64,000 bases of DNA from Monosporascus cannonballus (taxonomy: Eukaryota > Ascomycota > Sordariomycetes > Xylariales): positions 1 through 64,000 of the forward strand of contig QJNS01000345.1 of assembly GCA_004154925.1 (NCBI GenBank), given 5' to 3'. Made by a program: the position numbers and the translations under genes. Shown here in pieces: positions 48,390 to 62,938 of the stretch (the first letter of the stretch is position 1; the number at the start of each line of letters is the position of its first letter). The notes below the pieces were generated by a model that was not told the origin of the DNA, did no database searches, and saw nothing but the letters and a program-made list of their open reading frames with translations.

Positions 48390-48577
48390 TGTGACGGGCA
48401 CGATGCGTAGGTTGAACGGAAGCACGGCCCAACGAAGGTTTATATTTAAGATAAGGAGGGAAAGGGAGAAACAGCTAGCCACCAGCGAAATGGCTGCTCC
48501 CTATATATATATGGGTAAACTCGGGCTAAAGAACTCGTTCCGTAAGCCCGAGCTGCCTTATAGACCTTAGCCTATAA
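48390..48577 (-). repeat. Left (3') LTR of element F
   Basis: It starts TGTGACGGGCACGATGCG and ends AGCCTATAACA, with near-normal GC. A TATATATATA tract at 48503-48512 may mark its TATA region. Confidence 0.85.
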
Positions 48578-50829
48578 CATTACCCCTTTTCTTACCTTTA
48601 GAAAATAATAAGGCTATAATAAAGCGGCGGCAGCTTTATTTATACCTTTTTTTTGTCTTTATTTATACCTTTATATTTTCGTTAACCCCGTTTTCGTTTC
48701 CGAATAACTTTTCGAATTTATTAAAAGTAATTATATTTTCGAAATTGTTACGTAATTTTTTTATTAATTTGGCATAATTTACTTATTTTATAAATAATCT
48801 TTTTCGGCGACCGCAGCTTATACGCTTATTTTCGGCCTTTAATATACGTTTTATTATATATTCCTTTTTTTAATAATAATAATAATAATTAAATATTACT
48901 TAAAATTTAATAAAATAACGGATTTTGTATTATTAGCTTTAGGAAGTTTATGTTAAATTTTAGGTATATCTTTAACGATATTTTTTAATTTTACAGTATT
49001 ATACGGTATAATTACGATAATTTTATATTTAACATATATATAAAATAATTTCTTAAATATTTACGAGATAATTATTCTTTTAAATTTAATTATATTTAAT
49101 TTTTTATTTCGAAATATAATACTTATTATTTTAAAAACGTTAATTAATTATTTTATCCTGATTTATATTAATGTTATAATAATATATATGAATTCCGAAT
49201 TTTTTCCGTAATTTCCTTATAAAATTAATAATTCTTTCCGTTTTAGGAGTTTATTAAGTAATTACCGGTACCTTATTAATAAATCTTATATCGTATTTAT
49301 AAATTAAAAAAAACTTACCTTTAATAAGGACTTTTTGCTGTTAAAACCTAATTATAATACCGGTAAAAATTTAACTTAATTATATTATACGTAATTTTTA
49401 AAATAATAAAAATATGCGAAAATCTTTTATTTAATTGTTTCTGGAGTTCAGTTTATTTGGGGATAAAAAATATATTAAGTTATTATTATATATTTATTAA
49501 GTTATATTAATAAATCCAAAATTTCTTCGTTGAATTATTTTCTTTATTAAATATTACTTTTTTGGGAAAATCGTAATATTTTTAATAATATATAATAAAC
49601 TATTAAACGTACGTTTCCGTATTTATATTAAATATCGGTTTTAAAATAACCGTTTTCGTTAAGCAATTATAAAGTACTATAAAAAATAGAAATCCTTTTT
49701 TGCTTTGCCAGTAAGTCGATTATAAAATTTACCGAAAAATCTGAATAAAACCGGTTTAAAATAAGTAAAGGCCGTAATAACCTTTTTTTGGCTTTTTTTA
49801 TACGTACGACCTGTTATATACGTTATAGTTATAGCAAAAACGGCATATATCTTAAATTTGTCCTAATTAATAATATTTATAGATTAATATTATTAATATA
49901 ATATTTTTTCTTAGATAGCCGGTAATATAAAAATTATATACCCGTTAAATTAATAATATCCGGACCAACTTTTAAATAAGCACCTAAATGTATTTTTTAA
50001 ATTATAAAACATTTTTAAAATCGAAAAAATATTTTGTTATAAAAGTTTTTACTGCATTCATAACTAAAAGGAAATTACGTAATTTTTGGGTTACGGCGGC
50101 ATACGCTATTTTTAAAATTTTATCCTTAATAATTTTTAAATTTTATATTTTTTAAAGTTTTTTTTCGAAAAATATTTCCTTACTAAGGGATATAATTAGT
50201 TATTCGTTATTTTCCCGTTTCAAGTAAATTACGGCTATTAGAATTTCTTGAATTTACGTCGGTTCGTTAAATAATCTTTTTTTAAATTAACCGGGTTATT
50301 TAATTTATAAATTTAATATTTCTTCGCCGTAAATTACATTTTATAATTTACAAAATATAATATTAAATCGATTAATTAATTTATTAAAACAATGTTTAAA
50401 CACGAAATTAAAAACTAACAAAAGTTAATTTATTAAGTTTATTTTTTATCAAATTTACGGGCATTTATAAAATATTAAAGATTTGCGTAATTTGTTAAAA
50501 TCGTAAAAAGGCTAATTAACTTTTAAATTTTTTTATTTTATTAACGTTTTAACAATAATGAACAATTTTTATTATATATTTCGTAATTATGTTTAATTAC
50601 CGATATTTTTCTTAAAATATACGTTATTAATTATAAACCTCTGAATAAATTAAATTAAGATAAATACTTTTTAATTATTTAGCCGGAATAATTTGGTTTT
50701 ATTATCCTTTTTTGGAATTTTAATAAATAAAAATAAACGTTATAATAAAAAACTTTTTAAATCGGTCGAAAATTTGTTATTTTTCGTTTTTTTAACGAAA
50801 AGGAATTCCTTTTTTAGTTAGTAATAAAA

Positions 50830-51110
50830 AAGGAAGCGTTACTTTATTAAAATCTTTTATTAAAATTTGGTAAAAATTGGCGAACTTAATAAAGTTTTTA
50901 ATTTTTTTTACGTTAATAAAGGTTTTTTTATTTTCGATTAACGGTTATTTTTTTAGGATTAATTTTTAAGTTTATTTTTATTTCGATAATAAATTTTAGG
51001 TATTTCATTTTCTAAATTGTAAATTTGCATTTATCCGGGTTTAACTTTAATTTTGTTTTCGTTAAATGGCGAAATATTAATTTAACCTTAGCTATATAGT
51101 CGGTTCGAAA
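50830..51110 (-). pseudogene. Reverse-transcriptase relic of element F
   Basis: The minus strand shows LNPDKCKFTI, KYLKFIIE and a following PIFTKF/NFYR-like stretch, the typical order of a Ty3/gypsy RT to RNase H junction. Stops are present. Confidence 0.75.
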
Positions 51111-53787
51111 ACTCGATAAATAAATTAATAGATTATTTATATACCTAAATTAAAAATTATTAAAGTAATATTTTAACGTAATATTAATATAACGTTAAAA
51201 AGCAGCCAGTATACCGCTAAAGCCGAATAAATATATTAATTATTCGAAAAACCTAAAACGTATATAAAACATAATTTTCCATTCGTTTCCCTAACAGATA
51301 TGTACTTAATAAAAAGCTTTCGAACGTCGAATTTCGTAAATTATTGGCTTCATAATAAAATTCGTAACATTTTTTTATTAACAAAAAAAATAACAGTTTC
51401 GTTTCGTAATTTTATTTAATTCTTTATAATTTATATAAAACCGTAAACCCCCGTCAAGTTTTTTTACGAATATTACCGGGGTACTTATAAAAAAGTTATT
51501 AACCCAAATTTAATATTTATTAAATAAATTTGTATATATTTTATGTAAAATTAATAATTCCTTTTTTAATATTCCATATAAAAATCCTTATAAATTTATT
51601 TGTTTAACTTAACATATTTATTTTTAAATTTATTATATTATTATTATTATTATAATAAAATAATAATATCAAATTTTCGTTATTTGCAAACGGATTTCGG
51701 AATTTTTTTATTTCCCTAAAAAAATGTTTTATTATATTTTTAGAAATTAATTACGGCTTTATTTTTAAGGCCTTATTAATATTTTCTATAAATATTACGA
51801 ATAATTATATTTTGTCTTTTTTACGGTAATTTTGCCGTATTATTACTACGAAAGTTATAACTGCCATTAAACGGGCTTTTTTATATTTTTATAACCGCTT
51901 TTTTAAGCGGTCCTTAGGTTCCTTATTAAATTATCTTTTTTTCGCGTAATATAAGCGCAATAACGTCGTCCGTAAAACGGATAAGCCGTTATTTTATTTC
52001 GTATATAATAATATTATATTTTATTTAAGGCTTTCTTAAAATAAAAAAATAAAATAAATTTTTAATTACGTATCCTTAACTTCGTTTTAAATGGCAGTCC
52101 ACATTTACGTTAACGTATATAATTGTTCGGATTACGGTTATTTTAAATTTTTAATTTTTCGTTAATTTTAACTTACAGAAAAAATAAATATATATTATAA
52201 CTTTAAATAATAAATTAACCGTAAATTAAATATAAAATAATAAATATATTTATTATCGATTAAAATATTTATATATATAGTATTATTAATTAAGTCGTTT
52301 AATATAAAAAAATGTTATTTAATTTATTATTAATTTTTTATAATTTCTTTTATTACGTTTTTTTTTGTTAATAATTTTTAATAAAGATTATTTTTTTAAA
52401 TTTTCGTTATTTAAATTGTTATTCTTATTAACGGTATTTCGCAAATTCGTTACCGCAATCTCCGTTTTAACCGGACGAAGCCGTTTTACGGATTTATATT
52501 TAAGTCATTCCTAATTTAAATAATTCGTAACGGCGTAACGGAAGTATTATTTTTTCTGTTTTCGAATTTTTACCTTATTATCGGAAAATTATTTTGTATA
52601 AGGCCGGTTATCTAAGCCCTATTCCGAGCTATTTCCGGATCGGTTTTTTCGATTATTTATTTATTAATTTATAAATTTAAAAATTAATATAATTAATTAC
52701 GCGATATCCGTTATAAACATATCTTTTTAAACGTTTATTATTAAAGCCGGTTTATTAATTTGGCCGACGTATTATTATTAATTAACCGTTTCGTTTTTTT
52801 TACCGGAATATTAAATTATTATTTTTTTATTTATATAATAATCAGATAAAACCTTTAAATAATTAATTACCCTTTTTACTTTACGTACTTAATAATTATA
52901 ATTATTATAAAATATATTTTTCGTAATTAATATATTACGGAATTACGTAATAATACCGGTATTTAAAAAAATTATCTTAATGATTAAAGGTTAGGTTAAA
53001 TCTTTATATTCGGCTAACTTAAATTAAAAATTTAATAAATAATCCTAAAACTATTAATTATTATTTTGCTTTATGCATTATAATTATTTCTTAATAAATT
53101 ATACCGTTTATTTATTTTCGAATTATTTTTTATATAAAAAATGAAATTATCGACGTCGAAATTATTTCGTAATTTTTTTATTTTAAATTAATAATTAAAT
53201 TATAATTACTTTCCGGTAAATATAAATATTATCATACTTAAATAAATTATTATAAGGGAACCGGAAATAAATTAATTTTTCTTTATTTTTATACGGAATA
53301 TAGCGAAAAACGAACGGAACGTTTTTTATTTCCTGTTTTACAAAAGCCATTTTATAAGCTTACGATTCGTTTTTGCAAACGTATTATTAAGCGGTAAATT
53401 TATTATAAATTTTTAGCAAAACGGGTTTTATTTTATAAAAGCTTTTTTTTCGTTTTTGTAAAAAAATATTTTTTTTAATTTTATTATTTAATTAAATAAA
53501 TTACTTATCATTTTGTTACGGCTAAAAACTAATTTAACAAATTCCTTTTACTATATATTAAACCTTTAAAACATATTTACGAATAATTAATATTATAAAT
53601 TTTCTTTAATAATTCCAGATAAAATTAATACCGTAAGTTGGCTTAAAATTTCGTTGGTTATATTACCTCGTAATTACCTCGTTATAAAACTTTTTTTAAT
53701 TTATTATCCGTTACTAGGGTATTTTTAAGAAACGTTTCGTTTTTATTTAGTTTTTAGAAGCTATAATAAGTTATAACCTTAAATATA

Positions 53788-53977
53788 TATAATGAGTACG
53801 ATATATAAGTTAAACGGAAATACGGCCTAACGAAAATTTATATTCAAGGTAAAAAAGGAAAGGGAAAAACAATTAGCTACCAACGAGGTGGCTGCTCCCT
53901 ATATATATATAGGTGAACTCGGGCTAAGGAGCTCGCTCCGTAAGCCTGAGCTGCCCTATAGGCCCTAGCCTGTAACA
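53788..53977 (-). repeat. Right (5') LTR of element F
   Basis: This LTR has the same sequence as the left copy with more transitions in its first 100 bp. It ends CCTAGCCTGTAACA directly before GTATA. Confidence 0.85.
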
Positions 53978-54045
53978 GTATAAACCGTAACCTTTTACCG
54001 TCCCAAATTAACGCAAATACGTAATTTCTTTTTATTATTTTTAAA

Positions 54046-54200
54046 AAAAATAACGAACCGGAATTTAAAATCGAAAATGTTTTCCAAGCTTAAATTAAAA
54101 AAGTAAAGAAAAACTTTATATACCAAATTCAGGTAAAGTAATTAGATTATATAAAACCGATTTAAAAAATTATTTAAAAAGTTCGTAAATACGGCAGCTT
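54046..54200 (+). pseudogene. Chromodomain-like relic at the end of the E integrase
   Basis: It reads NEPEFKIENVFQA and then FIYQIQVK.LDYIKPI, the pattern of chromodomains carried by gypsy chromovirus integrases (acidic start, aromatic YxxxxK, then GLDY-type strand). It follows the restored integrase end after removal of F. Confidence 0.65.
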
Positions 54201-55757
54201 TATAACGGTTCGAAAAAGAATACGGTAATATAATTATTAATAACGGACTCTAAATTTAATGTATTATCTGAAAGCGGACGGGTAAAAATCCAGTTTAAAA
54301 ATACCGGCCGGACGGTACGTAAACGATATAAAAAATTTAGGAAAATTATTTAGGAATAACCCTAGGTTATTTGTAAACAAACGTTAAAATAATGTTTTTA
54401 TTATTTACAAATAAACCATATTAAAAAAAATAAAATTTATAAGAATAATACGTTAATTACAAAATTATTTAATTATTTTTAAAAATTTATAAATTTAATA
54501 ATTTACTCTACGAATTTGTAACGTTAACGTTATACGAAAATTACGTATTTAAGGCGCGTAATTATTTAGCTTTATTTATATTAGATTTTAATATAGCCGA
54601 AACCTTTTTTAGCGGCTTAAATTATAATTACGAAATTTTTAAAAACGTTAATAATTATTAACGGTTATTAATTCAGCTATAATATGGATTAATAAACGGC
54701 ATGAAAAAAGCGCGGAAGTATTACAAAACTTTATATAACGGGATTTGTTATTTTTATATTTAATACGTTTTTTTATTACGCGGGTTAAAAGGATCGGCAA
54801 AACCGGCAACTTAACTTACGTATAAATAACGTATAAGCCAAATATTAAGGGCGTAAATTTATTTCGAAACGAACGACGTACGAAAATTCAAAATACGAAC
54901 GTAAAGCTTCGGCACCCGCCTTTTTTTAAATATAAATGGCCGTTAAACTAAGGTTAACAGCAAAAAAGCAATATAAAAAGTACGTAAAAAAAAGAAACTT
55001 ATTAACATTTCGATAATCGAAATTAAAAGCAGTTTCGCAAAACGCGTTAACCGCCTAACGAAATTCGGGAATATCCATAAATTATACAGTAATTACGTTA
55101 AAAAATATATTAATAAAAATAAAAAAATTGACTTTAAAATATTTATAATTATAATTAACGTAAGCCTAATAACGGATTACCTTTTTGCTTATAATAATAA
55201 GTACTTTAAGAATAACGAATAAATAACGTATAAACGAATTATATATTTCGTTAATTTAAATAAAACGCGTTTAGATTTTTAGCAAAACGAAGTATATAGA
55301 TAAAGCAGGGCATATTACGAATACGGGCGGGATATTTATTTAGGGCGATATAAATACGTAACGTACGAAAGATTTTAACGGATTTCGATTTACCAAAACG
55401 GTCCGAAAACGTAAGAACGTTTTTTTTACAGAATAGTTTCGTAACGTTATAACGTATTAATTAACTTTTAAGCCGTTATAAAATAACGTATAAAAACGTT
55501 ATTATAAGTGTTAATAAATATTAATTTACCAAATTAAGTTATTATTATAAAAAAGAAAAATTAAAATAAGTAAAAACGTAAACCCGTTTTTATATATAAA
55601 TTTGCTTAACGTATAATCAGCTTATAGTTAATTACTTCAATTAGACCTAATTCGAAAGTCGACAAATTTCCGAATTTAAGATTAATTAAAAGTTATAAAT
55701 TAACGCGATTATTAATTTTGCGATAGGTTAACCCCTTTTGGGAAAAATAAGGGGTAA
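54201..55757 (+). other. Long 3' internal segment of element E, content unknown
   Basis: About 1.5 kb lies between the chromodomain relic and the 3' LTR. Short protein-like stretches occur (for example LINGMKKARKYYKTLYNG near 54690 and SSFAKRVNRLTKFG near 55040), but all frames are broken. It could be an extra decayed ORF, a long untranslated region or an unrecognised insertion. Confidence 0.45.
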
Positions 55758-55942
55758 TATAATGGGGCTGTATAGAGCCCTATTATGGAGCATCGGATAA
55801 ACGCCAGTACCAAGCAGCATTAGCGCAGCGCCTTATATGCGATCACACACAATTGTATTTTCATCTTCCTTTTTTTTCTTTAGCTCGAAAATAAACTCTT
55901 ATTGGCAACTGATTGCAGACCGCTTAGGTGAAGCCTTTTATA
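55758..55942 (+). repeat. 3' LTR of element E
   Basis: This 185-bp LTR starts TATAATGGGGCTG, ends AAGCCTTTTATA and is followed by TTATC. Its middle is less mutated than the 5' copy. Confidence 0.85.
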
Positions 55943-56475
55943 TTATCGATGACAAAAACTTGTATACCTATTTCGAACCTACGCGAATAGGTGTTAATAG
56001 CGTATTTAACGCCTATTAAACCTGCCAGAAAATCTTTTTCGTTATCCCGGCAAACTTTAAGTACGTTAGGTCTGGAAAATGCTTTTTTAACACCTGAATT
56101 TTATGTTTTTCGTTTTTCGTAAAGTTTATATAAGAACGTTTTCGTAAAGCTTTCGGATTTTATATAATATTAAAATCGCGTTTTTAAAAAGGCTTTCAAA
56201 AAAGGCGATAAAAGCTTCGAGGCTGTTGTTAACGTTATTAAAGGCGTTCGGCAGCTTTAATTAACGACGATATTTTTCGAAGGTATTATTTCTTAATATA
56301 TCGAAACCGGGCTTTTAGATCCATACTAAAAATCACGAAAAAGCCTTGATTTAAAGCAAATACAGCTGTTAGTAGGTCGATAAAACACTGTATACAGGTT
56401 ATAGTGGTGACGACTTACAGATATGTAAAAACAGGTAGATTTCTATACAAATTCCATAGGAATCTACTTACTAAC
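55943..56475 (-). pseudogene. Central part of mariner-like element R
   Basis: This is the host DNA of elements E and G. On the minus strand it reads LKLPNAFNNVNNSLEAFIAFF, and then VKKAFSRPNVLKVCRD with breaks. The right 240 bp match the left interior of the 456-bp MITE, so this is the 5' part and N-terminal coding region of R. Confidence 0.65.
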
Positions 56476-56872
56476 TGTTATAGCCTAACGGTCTTGGCTT
56501 CCTTTTGGACGGTCGGGCCCACGAAGAAGACAAGCTCCGACTATCGCCAAGAAATCACGTAACCGGCTGCAGGGTCTTAAGATGCTAAGCACCTTAAGCC
56601 TTTTGAGCCGGCAAAGAAATTTAAAGGGTTTAACGGGCTTAAGGGTTTAAGCCACTTAAATACCTTAAGCCAGAACGAAAATACATATATTTATTATTTT
56701 TATAATTTAAATAGTTATAATTTATAATAATAATTTATTATTTAAAATATTTTTAATATTACAAAACGTAATATAATTATTATATTTATTATTTAGATTT
56801 TTACGATATTTCCATTAATATAAACCCGTACGATTAAGGTTTAATAATTGGTTAAATCCCTTAGTCGTTATA
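56476..56872 (+). repeat. 5' LTR of element G
   Basis: The first 200 bp are little mutated (GACGGTCGGGCCCACGAAG) and the rest is strongly A/T-shifted. Tandem words of AAGGGTTTAA/CTTAAG type occur at about 56570-56690. Confidence 0.85.
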
Positions 56873-59756
56873 CGTTATAAGTTTTTATTTAATAATATTA
56901 TTAAACTTTAAGCAATATTAATTAATATTATATTTATTAATAAACAGCCTGAATAACCTATTTACCAAATCTTTAATTATTCGGATATTAGAATAGAATT
57001 CGAAAAAAAAGAAAAAGTTTCGTTTTTTTAGCGAAAAGGTTTTTCGATAATTGGATGTTATAAACGAACGTATTTTTTAACTTAAGAAAACAATAATTAT
57101 TTTATAACGTTTTTTAAGTCGCCTATAAGAAATATAAGAAAAAAGGAAAAGTTTCCGAAACCGGAAAACCTTTTTAAATAAATTAAATTATTTAGCCAAA
57201 TTTTACCAGAGAATTTAAAAAGGTCCTTAAGGTTTTTAAACCAGAATTTTTCGACGGAATTTTAATTAAGTTATAACTATTTTTAACTTAATACCAAATA
57301 TATTTTGAATATTTTCTTATTTAATTTATTACGTTTATTATACGAATTAAATTTACAATCGGACGATTTACTGGAAATACGGTTGTTTGGTTTAAGCCCA
57401 TTATAAGAAAATACGTTATTTTGTTAATCGAAAAACGAAATACGGAAATAATACGAATTTATAGCGATTACGAATAATTTAAATAAATATCATCGAAAGT
57501 TTTCGGTATAATAAACGGAAAAAAAAACTAAAATATAAATCCTATAATTATAATAAAAAGAATTAATATTTAATTACAGTAATACGTTACTTTAATTAGG
57601 TATTAAGCTAAATTAAAAATAAAAAATATTAATAGCTAAATTTTTAAAGGCCTAAAAATATAAAAAGTTTATTTTGAGTTTAATCGCTCTAATTATTTAT
57701 TGGATTATCTCGTTATAATAATTAAAATTAATAATCGATAATATGCTTAGCGTATTAAAGATATTAAAAGAAAAAATAATAGCAAACCCCGATATATAGC
57801 TAATAGTAACGTTTTTTAACGCAATAATACTTTTACGGTATAGAATTAGGACGTATAAAACTAAAAATTACTTATAAAAAGGACTAAAACCAAATTAAAT
57901 GTTATAATTGCAACAAAATAAGATACAAAGTAATATAATATAAAGCATTTAAAAAGCCCTACTGAAATAATTGGAAACTTATACCGAAGGAATAATCCAA
58001 AAAAGAATTAAAAAAACAAAGGCAAATTTATTAGTATAATTCGACCTAAATACGTATTAGGTCCCCTATGGCAAAAATTCCAATAAGGAATATAAAAAGC
58101 TAAAAAACTGATTTAATAAATATTGTAAATATAATAAGAAATATTATAAGAATAATTACGCAAATATCAAAATTGGATAAAAAAGTTTGTTCCGGAACCC
58201 TTGATCGATATAGCAAAATATATGCTATATATTGTCGACGACGAGAATATCCCGATGACGAAAAATGGAAATAATATATTTACGAACGGATTGCCCGCAT
58301 ATATTATAAAGGATTCGATTTTTCAAATTATGCGGAGATAATAAGGACGATAAATAATAATATCGATATTTTCGAACTATAGCCTTAAAACATATCCAGT
58401 AATTGGCCGAAATAAAAACATTGGCCCGAAAGAAAATAATGTCTGCAAAAAAACCATTTTTGTTATTATAAATAATATAATTATTAAACGGAAAAAAGTT
58501 AATCCAATACATAATAAAAATATTATTGCTAGAAAATTATTAGGGATCTTGATTTTTAATTAGTATTTATTATAAATTTTTATAAACAAATTTATTAAAA
58601 GAAAAATACGTAAATTTATAAAACTTTTAAAACGATAATTAAGATAATACATAATAAAATATAATTACAAATATAAGAAAATAATTTATTCGATAAAAAA
58701 CGATTATAGCAAAATTAAAAATAATTAATATAATTCGAAGAAATAATATGCCGATAATAAGAATAAATATAGCAATTTAACGCGTGAAACGAAAAAAGTT
58801 TAAATAAGATTCGATAAATTCGAATAGGAATTAAAAGAAAAAAATATTTGTAAAAAAATTACAAAATAACAAAACTTAAAGAAATTAAAGAGAATTTCCG
58901 AAAAAGGTTTTAAACGTAACGATAAAAAACGTTAAGAACTTTATTATTTTAGATATACGAATCGGAAGGTACTAATATATTATAATAATAAATTACGAAA
59001 CTTTAGGCGGAAATTATATTGTACTGGATATAGTTAATAAGTTTAAATTATTTTAAAAATATAAGTTAAAACCTTATATAACGATAAATACCGAAAATTA
59101 GGAATTTGTTTACAATAACGGAAAAATTATATAGGAAATTAATTATTTCGAGATTTTTATATAAGGATAATATTAAATAATTAATTTCGATATTATTTTA
59201 CTTAGGAATTACGATATAACCTTAGGATTATTGTGGATATATTAATACGGAATTTTAATTAATAACGAAATTAACGAAATTAAATGTATTTTGTATTTTA
59301 TTAACAAAAAAAAGAATTAAGATCTTAATATTCGATTAATAATGGCAATAAATACAAATATAAGAATATAATAAAAACCTTATTAATTAAAGCGATATAA
59401 TATAAGAAAAAACCGGGTATTAAAGAAAAATATAACGTGTTATTATTATTATTAAAGCTAAATTAAAGTAATTAAATAATAATTTGGATTTATAATACCT
59501 TTAACAATTAAAAAATTTAATTAATATATTATTATAATATTATAAATACAAATACTTTTTTAAAAGGCAACTTAATACGAAATTATTAGAATATAACGAA
59601 TAAAATTATAAAATACTTTTTAAAAAATGATTTTCGACAAAGTTTTACCTTATTTATAATTTTAATGGAAACGAATTACGTACTCTTAAAAAATACCTGG
59701 AAAATCAGTTATAAAAAAGATAAATTTAACTTTCGAAATTATTAATAAGATATCCG

Positions 59757-60120
59757 ATATTTTTTGTATTAAAAAAATTACAATTTATTGTTAATTATTA
59801 ATAATTAAACGATACTACTATTAAAGATTAAATATTATTATCCTTAATTACGGAAATAAAAAACCGACTTTATAGAACTAAATAAGTTATAATATTCCAT
59901 TTTAAAAATAAATATAATTTTATTAGGATTAAAAAGAATACGAATAAAAAATAGTTTTTAAGACGAAATACGAATTATTTAAATATTTAGTTATGCTAAT
60001 AAAATTTACGAACGTATTAGCAATTTTTTAACGGATAATTAATTATGTACTATAAAAATATTTCGATATATTCGTCGTTTGCTATTTCGACGATATTCTT
60101 ATTTTTTTAAAAATAAAAAA
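59757..60120 (+). pseudogene. Reverse-transcriptase relic of element G
   Basis: It is co-linear with the D relic, with a decayed catalytic segment (VCYFDDILIF-like) near 60075-60105, where the two Asp codons seem retained. Stops upstream make it non-functional. Confidence 0.75.
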
Positions 60121-62938
60121 CGCATAAGTGAAATACATCTATAAAATTTTTTAAGTTTTATAAAACGTAAAGTTATTAATTAACGCGGAAAAAAGTTAAT
60201 TTTACGTATAAGAAATAAAATATTTAAAATATATTTTTTCTTTAAAACATATTAAGATAAATCTTAAAAAAATCGCAACAGTTACAAAATAATAAACATT
60301 AACGATAATTAAAAAGATATAAATATTCTTTAAATTCGTTAATTACTATAGGAAATTTATTCGAAGTTTTACCAAAATAATTATATTTTTAACGAATTAA
60401 ACGAAAAAGAAGTTAAAATAAATATTAAATACGAAAAAGGTATTTTAAAATATTAAGGATGCGATTATTAACAAGTTAATATTAATTATATACGATTTAA
60501 ATTATCCCGTTAAATTAAAAACATATATTTCGGATTACGTATTAGGCGCAGTAATCGGATAACGGGATAATTAAGGTAAATCGTATTTTATTATATTTTC
60601 TTCGTATAAATTGAAAAAAACCGAATCTAATTATCATATTCTAAATAAGGAATTTATAGTTATTATTATAGTATTTCGGGAATTTAGGTATTTCCTAAAG
60701 AAAAACGTATATTAGGTTAAGGTTTATACGGATTATTAAAATTTTACCCGATTTATTACGACCAGAAAGCTTATAGGACGATAATTAAAATATATAAAAA
60801 AATTGGCGAATTTTGATTTCGTTATTATTTAAAAAAAAGCTTAAAAAATAGCATAGTAAATACCCTAAGTAAATAACAAGACTTTAAGAAAATTAATTAA
60901 AATTAGCTATATAATATTTGATATTACTATAAAAAAGCATTTATATTTATAACAAATTGCGATTATTCGGGTAATATTTTTGGATACATATTAAGAAATC
61001 CAGTAATATAATAATAATTTTCCAAAAAACCAAAAAATAAATAAAATATAAATTCCAGAAAAATATCAAAAGAATTTAGACGAAAAATATATATATTAGC
61101 TATGCGAATATTTAGAAATTTACAAAACCTTAAAACGGCTTTAACGCATATATTTATTTCTTAAACTAAAATTAAAGGTATAAAAAGTTATACGATAATA
61201 TAATATTTACGCTAAAACAAAAACATAATAACATAAATTATGTGGAAAATTTCAACTATTATTAATCGCAAAGCGATCATAATATTTAATTAAATTTAAT
61301 TTTATTATTAAGATTAAATATGAAAAAATCTAATTATAAAAATATGTTACCATAATATTTTCCTAATCGCTAAACGATTTATGAAATTGTCTTATTTTTT
61401 ATTGTATTATAAGCATATAAATACCGAATAAATACCATACATTTTTTAAAATATATTCTTAATATGTACGGATTATTTATGGAAATTACTTTAAATAAAA
61501 AATTAATATTCGTATTTAAGTTTTGCCAAAACCTTATAATATAAATCGGCCTAAATTATAAATTATTTAACGTATTTAAACTTTAAACAGATAAATAAAT
61601 AAAATAAACGAATTAAACCTTAAAAATATATTTATAATATCATATTAATTACGAACAAAATACTTAGATTTAATAATTTTTAATATATAACTACCTTATA
61701 ATATCAATTATTACAAAAATATTAAAATAATATCTGTAAACGTAAATTTTAATTTTATTTTAAAAATTTTCAGAAAATACGTAATAACGCTTTAATTAAT
61801 ATTAAAGTAATTTTTACGTTAAAGTAGTTAGAATAATTATCCCAAAACATAAAAACAAAATTAAAAATTTGACGAAATTATATAAATTAATATTATAATT
61901 AAAAAATTTAAAAAAATTAACTTTCGAAAAAGAAAAACCAATTTTTTTCGTTACCAAAAATATTTAAATAAAACGATTTAACAAAAATATCGATTTTAAA
62001 TATATCGGTTTATATAAATTTATTAAGAAAATCTTAAAAAATAATTATTAATTATAATTTTTACCAAAGGTTAAAATTTATTTAATTTTTTATATTTTTT
62101 ATTCGAATTAATAATGGATATAATTAAGGTACATACGGTATCAAACGACGTAAAAATAGAAAACGAATAAGTATACCAAATAAAAAAAGTTTTAATATAC
62201 GAAAATAAAACAGATTTATTTAGTACTTGATTAAATAAAAAAAATACCCGGATTCCGAAAATACCTGGGAATCCGCCAAGAACCCTATTAGCGCTTAATA
62301 TCTGTTAAAGAATTTTCACCGATAACGACGGGCGTATTTTAGTTAACGGCCGACCAGTTAATAGCCGGAATATCGAGCCAATCGGCTGCGGCCAGCATTA
62401 ATATAATAACCGTAACGGCGGCCTTTAATTATTTTTACTTTTTTTCGAAACGTTCGAATTTTTCTATAACTTCCGTATTTTTAATATCTTAACGAAGTAT
62501 TTCGATATTATGATAACGGAATAATTGCCTTTGTTTTTACAAACAATTTAATTTATTAATAACCGTTTGTAACATTTTACGAACTTGTTTTTTTTTATGT
62601 TTTAAACGATCTTTTTTATTCAGAAATTTTTGATATTTAATTTTTTGAAAAATTAAAAATATTATAAGGACCGTTATAATGGATATAACGCGTATAATTT
62701 AAAAAACCCCAAATAACCGTATATTTTGCATTTCGTTTTATAGCGAAAATAAAAAGGTATTTTAAAACCAAAACGTTTAATACGTTTTAAAAAAATAAAA
62801 ATATTAATATATTTACGAAAACGAGATTTTTTTATGCAATTTAATATAATAAAAGTAAAAAAAAAAGATTGCGTACCAAAAATAAACAAACGAATAATTT
62901 GATTTTTAAGAACAAAAATCCTGGAAAGGAAGAGATTA

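Larger units (their letters stand above)
48390..53977 (-). mobile_element. Ty3/gypsy element F with short LTRs, inserted in E
   Basis: The LTRs of about 187 bp (48390-48577 and 53788-53977) are flanked by GTATA on both sides (48385-48389 and 53978-53982). Removing F restores the E integrase frame up to its chromodomain. The minus strand carries a gypsy RT relic (about 51110-50830: LKLNPDKCKFTI, then KYLKFIIE). The LTR sequence is unrelated to that of H/C/D/G, so this is a different family. The left LTR and much of the right LTR are little mutated; the interior is strongly RIP-degraded. Confidence 0.88.
29673..55942 (+). mobile_element. Ty3/gypsy chromovirus-type retrotransposon E, interrupted by three insertions
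   Basis: The short direct LTRs are 29673-29860 and 55758-55942. Outside them is TTATC on both sides (29668-29672 and 55943-55947), a clean 5-bp target duplication. Plus-strand remnants are a reverse transcriptase (about 32380-32926), resuming at 46369 with the typical QSFLGFTNFYRDF RT/RNase H junction, and an integrase-linked chromodomain-like segment (about 54046-54200, EPEFKIENVFQA ... IYQIQVK.LDYIKP). It was split by a solo LTR (30589-30909), element C (32927-46363) and element F (48390-53977); without these its own length is about 6.9 kb. About 1.5 kb lies between the chromodomain and the 3' LTR, long for this type. All frames are RIP-degraded. Confidence 0.87.
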
